A DNA stretch of 64,000 nucleotides, taken from assembly GCA_037893245.1 (NCBI GenBank), contig JBAIAA010000117.1, forward strand, positions 868,001 to 932,000. The letters run 5' to 3'. Shown here one piece after another: positions 61,045 through 64,000 of this stretch. Source of the stretch: Crossaster papposus (lineage: Eukaryota; Echinodermata; Asteroidea; Velatida; Solasteridae). A program made the translations under genes and the position numbers. Below the pieces are notes generated by a model, which saw nothing but the letters and a program-made list of their open reading frames with translations, did not search any database and was not told where the DNA came from. The first letter of the stretch is position 1; every line of letters begins with the position of its first letter.

Positions 61045-64000
61045 CTCCAGATGTGGCAAGATTCCACCTTATTCTTCTCCTGCTGCTTCAGGGCAGGTTG
61101 ATGTTGGCCCCAGAAGTGGCAATATTCCACCTTATTCTTCTCCTGCTGCTGCTTCAGCGCAGTTTGAGGTTGGCCCGAGATGTAGCAATATGCCACTTTA
61201 TTCTTCTCCTGCTGCTTCAGCGCAGTTTGAGGTTGGCCCGAGATGTAGCAATATTCCACCTAATTCTTCTCCTGCCGCTTCAGCGCAGGTTGATGTTGGC
61301 TCCAGATGTGACGACATTCTTCTTCATTCTTCTGCTGCTGCTGCTTCAGTGCAGGTTGATGTTGGCTCCAGATGTGACAATATTCCACCTTATTCTTCTC
61401 CTGTTGCTTCAAAGCAGGTTGATGTTGGCTCCAGATGTGGCAATAATCCACCTTATTCCTCTCCTGCTGTTTCAGGGCAGGTTCATGTTGGCTCCAGATG
61501 TGGCAATATTACACCTTATTCTTATATTGCTGCTGCTTTAGCGTAGTTTGAGGTTGGCCCGAGATGTAGCAATATTCCACATTATTCTTCTCCTGTTCTT
61601 CAGCGCAGGTTGATGTTGGCTCCAGATTTGGCAATATTCCACCGTATTCTTCTGCTGCTGCTGCTTCAGTACAGGTTGATGTTGGCTCCAGATGTAGTAA
61701 TATTTCACCTTATTCTTCTCCTGCTGCTTCGAGCAGGTTGATGTTGGCTCCAGATGTGGCAATATTCCACCTTATTCTTCTCCTGCTGCTTCAAACAGGT
61801 TCATGTTGGCTCCAGATGTGGCAATATTCCACCTTATTCTTCTCATGCTGTTTCAGGGCAGGTTGATGTTGGCTCCAGATGTGGCAATATTCCACCTTAT
61901 TCTTCTCCTGCTGCTGCTTCAGCGCAGTTTGAGGTTCGCTCCAGATGTGGCAAGATTCCACCTTATTTTTCTCCTGCTGCTTCAGGGCAGGTTGATGTTG
62001 GCTCCAGATGTGGCAATAATCCACCTTATTCTTCTCCTGCTACTTCAGGGCAGGTTGATGTTGGCTCCAGATGTGGCAATATTCCACTTTATTCTTCTCT
62101 TGCTGCTTCAGGACAGGTTGATGTTCGCTCCAGATGTGGCAATATTCCACCTTATTCTTCTCCTGATGCTTGAGGGCAGGTTGATGTACATGTTGGCTCC
62201 AGATGTGGCAATATTCCACCTTATTCTTCTCCTGCTGCTGCTTCAGCGCAGTTTGAGGTTCGCTCCAGATGTGGCAATATTCCACCTTATTTCACTCCTG
62301 CTGCTTCAGGGCAGGTTGATGTTGGCTCCAGATGTGGCAATATTCCACCTTATTCTTCTCCTGCTGCTGCTTCAGCGCAGTTTGAGGTTCGCTCCAGATG
62401 TGGCAAGATTCCACCTTATTCTTCTCCTGCTGCTTCAGGGCAGGTTGATGTTGGCCCCAGAAGTGGCAATATTCCACCTTATTCTTCTCCTGCTGCTGCT
62501 TCAGCGCAGTTTGAGGTTGGCCCGAGATGTAGCAATATGCAACTTTATTCTTCTCCTGCTGCTTCAGCGCAGTTTGAGGTTGGCCCGAGATGTAGCAATA
62601 TTCCACCTAATTCTTCTCCTGCTGCTTCAGCGCAGGTTGATGTTGGTTCCAGATGTGACGACATTCTTCTTCATTCTTCTGCTGCTGCTGCTTCAGTGCA
62701 GGTTGATGTTTGCTCCAGATGTGGCAATATTCCACCTTATTCTTCTCCTGCTGCTTCAGAGCAGGTTGATGTTGGCTCCAGATGTGGCAATAATCCACCT
62801 TATTCCTCTCCTGCTGTTTCAGGGCAGGTTCATGTTGGCTACAGATGTGGCAATATTACACCTTATTCTTATATTGCTGCTGCTTTAACGTAGTTTGAGG
62901 TTGGCCCGAGATGTAGCAATATTCCACATTATTCTTCTCCTGTTCTTCAGCGCAGGTTGATGTTGGCTCCAGATTTGGCAATATTCCACCGTATTCTTCT
63001 GCTGCTGCTGCTTCAGTACAGGTTGATGTTGGCTCCAGATGTAGTAATATTTCACCTTATTCTTCTCCTGCTGCTTCGAGCAGGTTGATGTTGGCTCCAG
63101 ATGTGGCAATATTCCACCTTATTCTTCTCCTGCTGCTTCAAACAGGTTCATGTTGGCTCTAGATGTGGCAATATTCCACCTTATTCCTCTCCTGATGCTT
63201 CAGGGCAGGTTGATGTTGGCTCCAAATGTGGCAATATTCCACCTTATTCTTCTCCTGCTGCTGCTTCAGCGCAGTTTGAGGTTCGCTCCAGATGTGGCAA
63301 TATTCCACCTTATTTTTCTCCTGCTGCTTCAGGGCAGGTTGATGTTGGCTCCAGATGTGGCAATATTCCACATTATTCTTCTCCTGCTGCTGCTTCAGCG
63401 CAGTTTGAGGTTCGCTCCAGATGTTGCAAGATTCCACCTTATTCTTCTCCTGCTGCTTCAGGGCAGGTTGATGTTGGCCCCAGAAGTGGCAATATTCCAC
63501 CTTATTCTTCTCCTGCTGCTGCTTCAGCGCAGTTTGAGGTTGGCCCGAGATGTAGCAATATGCCACCTGATTCTTCTCCTGCTGCTTCAGCGCAGTTTGA
63601 GGTTGGCCCGAGATGTAGCAATATTCCACCTTATTCTTCTCCTGCTGCTTCAGAGCAGGTTGATGTTGGCTCCAGATGTGGCAATAATCCACCTTATTCT
63701 TCTCCTGCTGCTTCAGGGCAGATTCATGTTGGCTCCAGATGTGGCAATATTACACCTTATTCTTCTCTTGCTGCTGCTTTAGCGTAGTTTGAGGTTGGCC
63801 CGAGATGTAACAATACTTCACTTTATTCTTCTCCTGCTGCTTCCAACAGGTTCATGTTGGCTCCAGATGTGGCAATATTCCACCTTATTCTTCTCATGCT
63901 GCTTCAGGGCAGGTTGATGTTGGATGCAGATGTGGCAATATTCCACCTTATTCTTCTCCTGCTGCTTCAAACAGGTTCATGTTGGCTCTAGATGTGGCAA
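58605..64000. repeat. 3,460-bp duplication (58605-62064 and 62065 to edge)
   Basis: Landmarks at 59077, 59425, 59641 and 59690 recur 3,460 bp downstream at 62537, 62885, 63101 and 63150, and the match continues to base 64000. The stretch 61.75-62.06 kb instead resembles 51.9-52.2 kb and 53.9-54.1 kb. The second copy is cut by the window edge. Confidence 0.85.

Larger units (their letters stand above)
37862..64000. repeat. Tandem satellite array, right part
   Basis: The same monomer family resumes in the same orientation after the MITE and continues to the window edge, so it extends beyond base 64000. The monomer mix differs from the left part. The TTTGAGGTTCGCTCCAGATG type (FEVRSRCG in the VDVG frame) is dominant and the 69/72-bp type with an inserted GTACAT is frequent. 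The GCCGATGGTGGC type common before 18 kb is missing. Units here are mostly 63, 66, 69 and 72 bp, with occasional 45-, 62- and 67-bp-class shifts. No unique sequence is seen. Confidence 0.97.

Noticed and set aside
1..64000. CRISPR array
   Set aside because: Units are contiguous 63/66-bp copies that vary along their whole length. There are no short constant repeats separated by unrelated spacers, and no cas genes.
1..64000. CAG/CTG triplet expansion locus
   Set aside because: GCT runs of two to five occur in each monomer but never extend further. They are part of the unit and explain the 63/66 difference only.

Overview
This window is almost entirely one eukaryotic tandem-repeat array (a minisatellite/satellite) that runs off both ends. 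The basic monomer is about 63 bp, with a common 66-bp form carrying one extra GCT. About 1,000 head-to-tail monomers fill 64 kb (length divided by unit size). The only non-satellite DNA I can find is a 271-bp non-autonomous DNA transposon (MITE) at 37591-37861. It has 22-bp terminal inverted repeats and a 3-bp CAG target-site duplication. I see no convincing protein-coding gene, tRNA, rRNA, CRISPR array, origin or bacterial-type promoter.

Organism: a eukaryote. Long arrays of related monomers built into nested higher-order repeats (HORs), with a Harbinger-like MITE, fit an animal genome. From memory, MITE ends close to GGGCCCAATTTCATAGAGCT are common in marine invertebrates (echinoderms, amphioxus, molluscs). 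I could not check this, so the taxonomic guess is weak.

Layout, left to right. Region A (1 to about 17.8 kb) holds monomers of the ADGG-type and units with a 4-bp deletion. It is built from 774-, 1546-, 1218- and 1216-bp HORs and ends in a 4,579-bp tandem duplication. Region B (about 17.5-21.5 kb) is a 1,997-bp HOR in two copies. Region C (about 21.7-37.6 kb) is marked by a shortened 45-bp monomer and contains 753-, 3,312-, 2,041-, 516- and 556-bp duplications. The MITE follows. Region D (about 37.9-52.3 kb) is dominated by a nearly perfect 6,790-bp tandem duplication. Region E (about 52.3-64 kb) is marked by a 6-bp insertion monomer and contains overlapping 2,070-, 2,440- and 3,460-bp duplications. 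The array therefore grew by repeated amplification of segments at many scales, and neighbouring copies are more alike than distant ones.

Reading frames. Most monomer lengths are multiples of three and the consensus lacks stops in three of six frames, so open frames of up to 560 codons arise without a gene. One frame reads VDVGSRCGNIPPYSSPAAS, a second is leucine-rich (MLAPDVAIFHLILLLLLQ), and the third is antisense (EYCHIWSQHQPALKQQEKNK). Recurrent in-frame stops and 59-, 62- and 67-bp frame-shifting monomers have been copied along with the HORs, so no frame is kept intact. Non-coding satellite is the best reading. Descent from a coding repeat, or a transcribed repeat RNA, remains possible.

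HOR block edges are estimates from repeating coordinates and local comparison, generally good to within one monomer. The MITE edges are exact.
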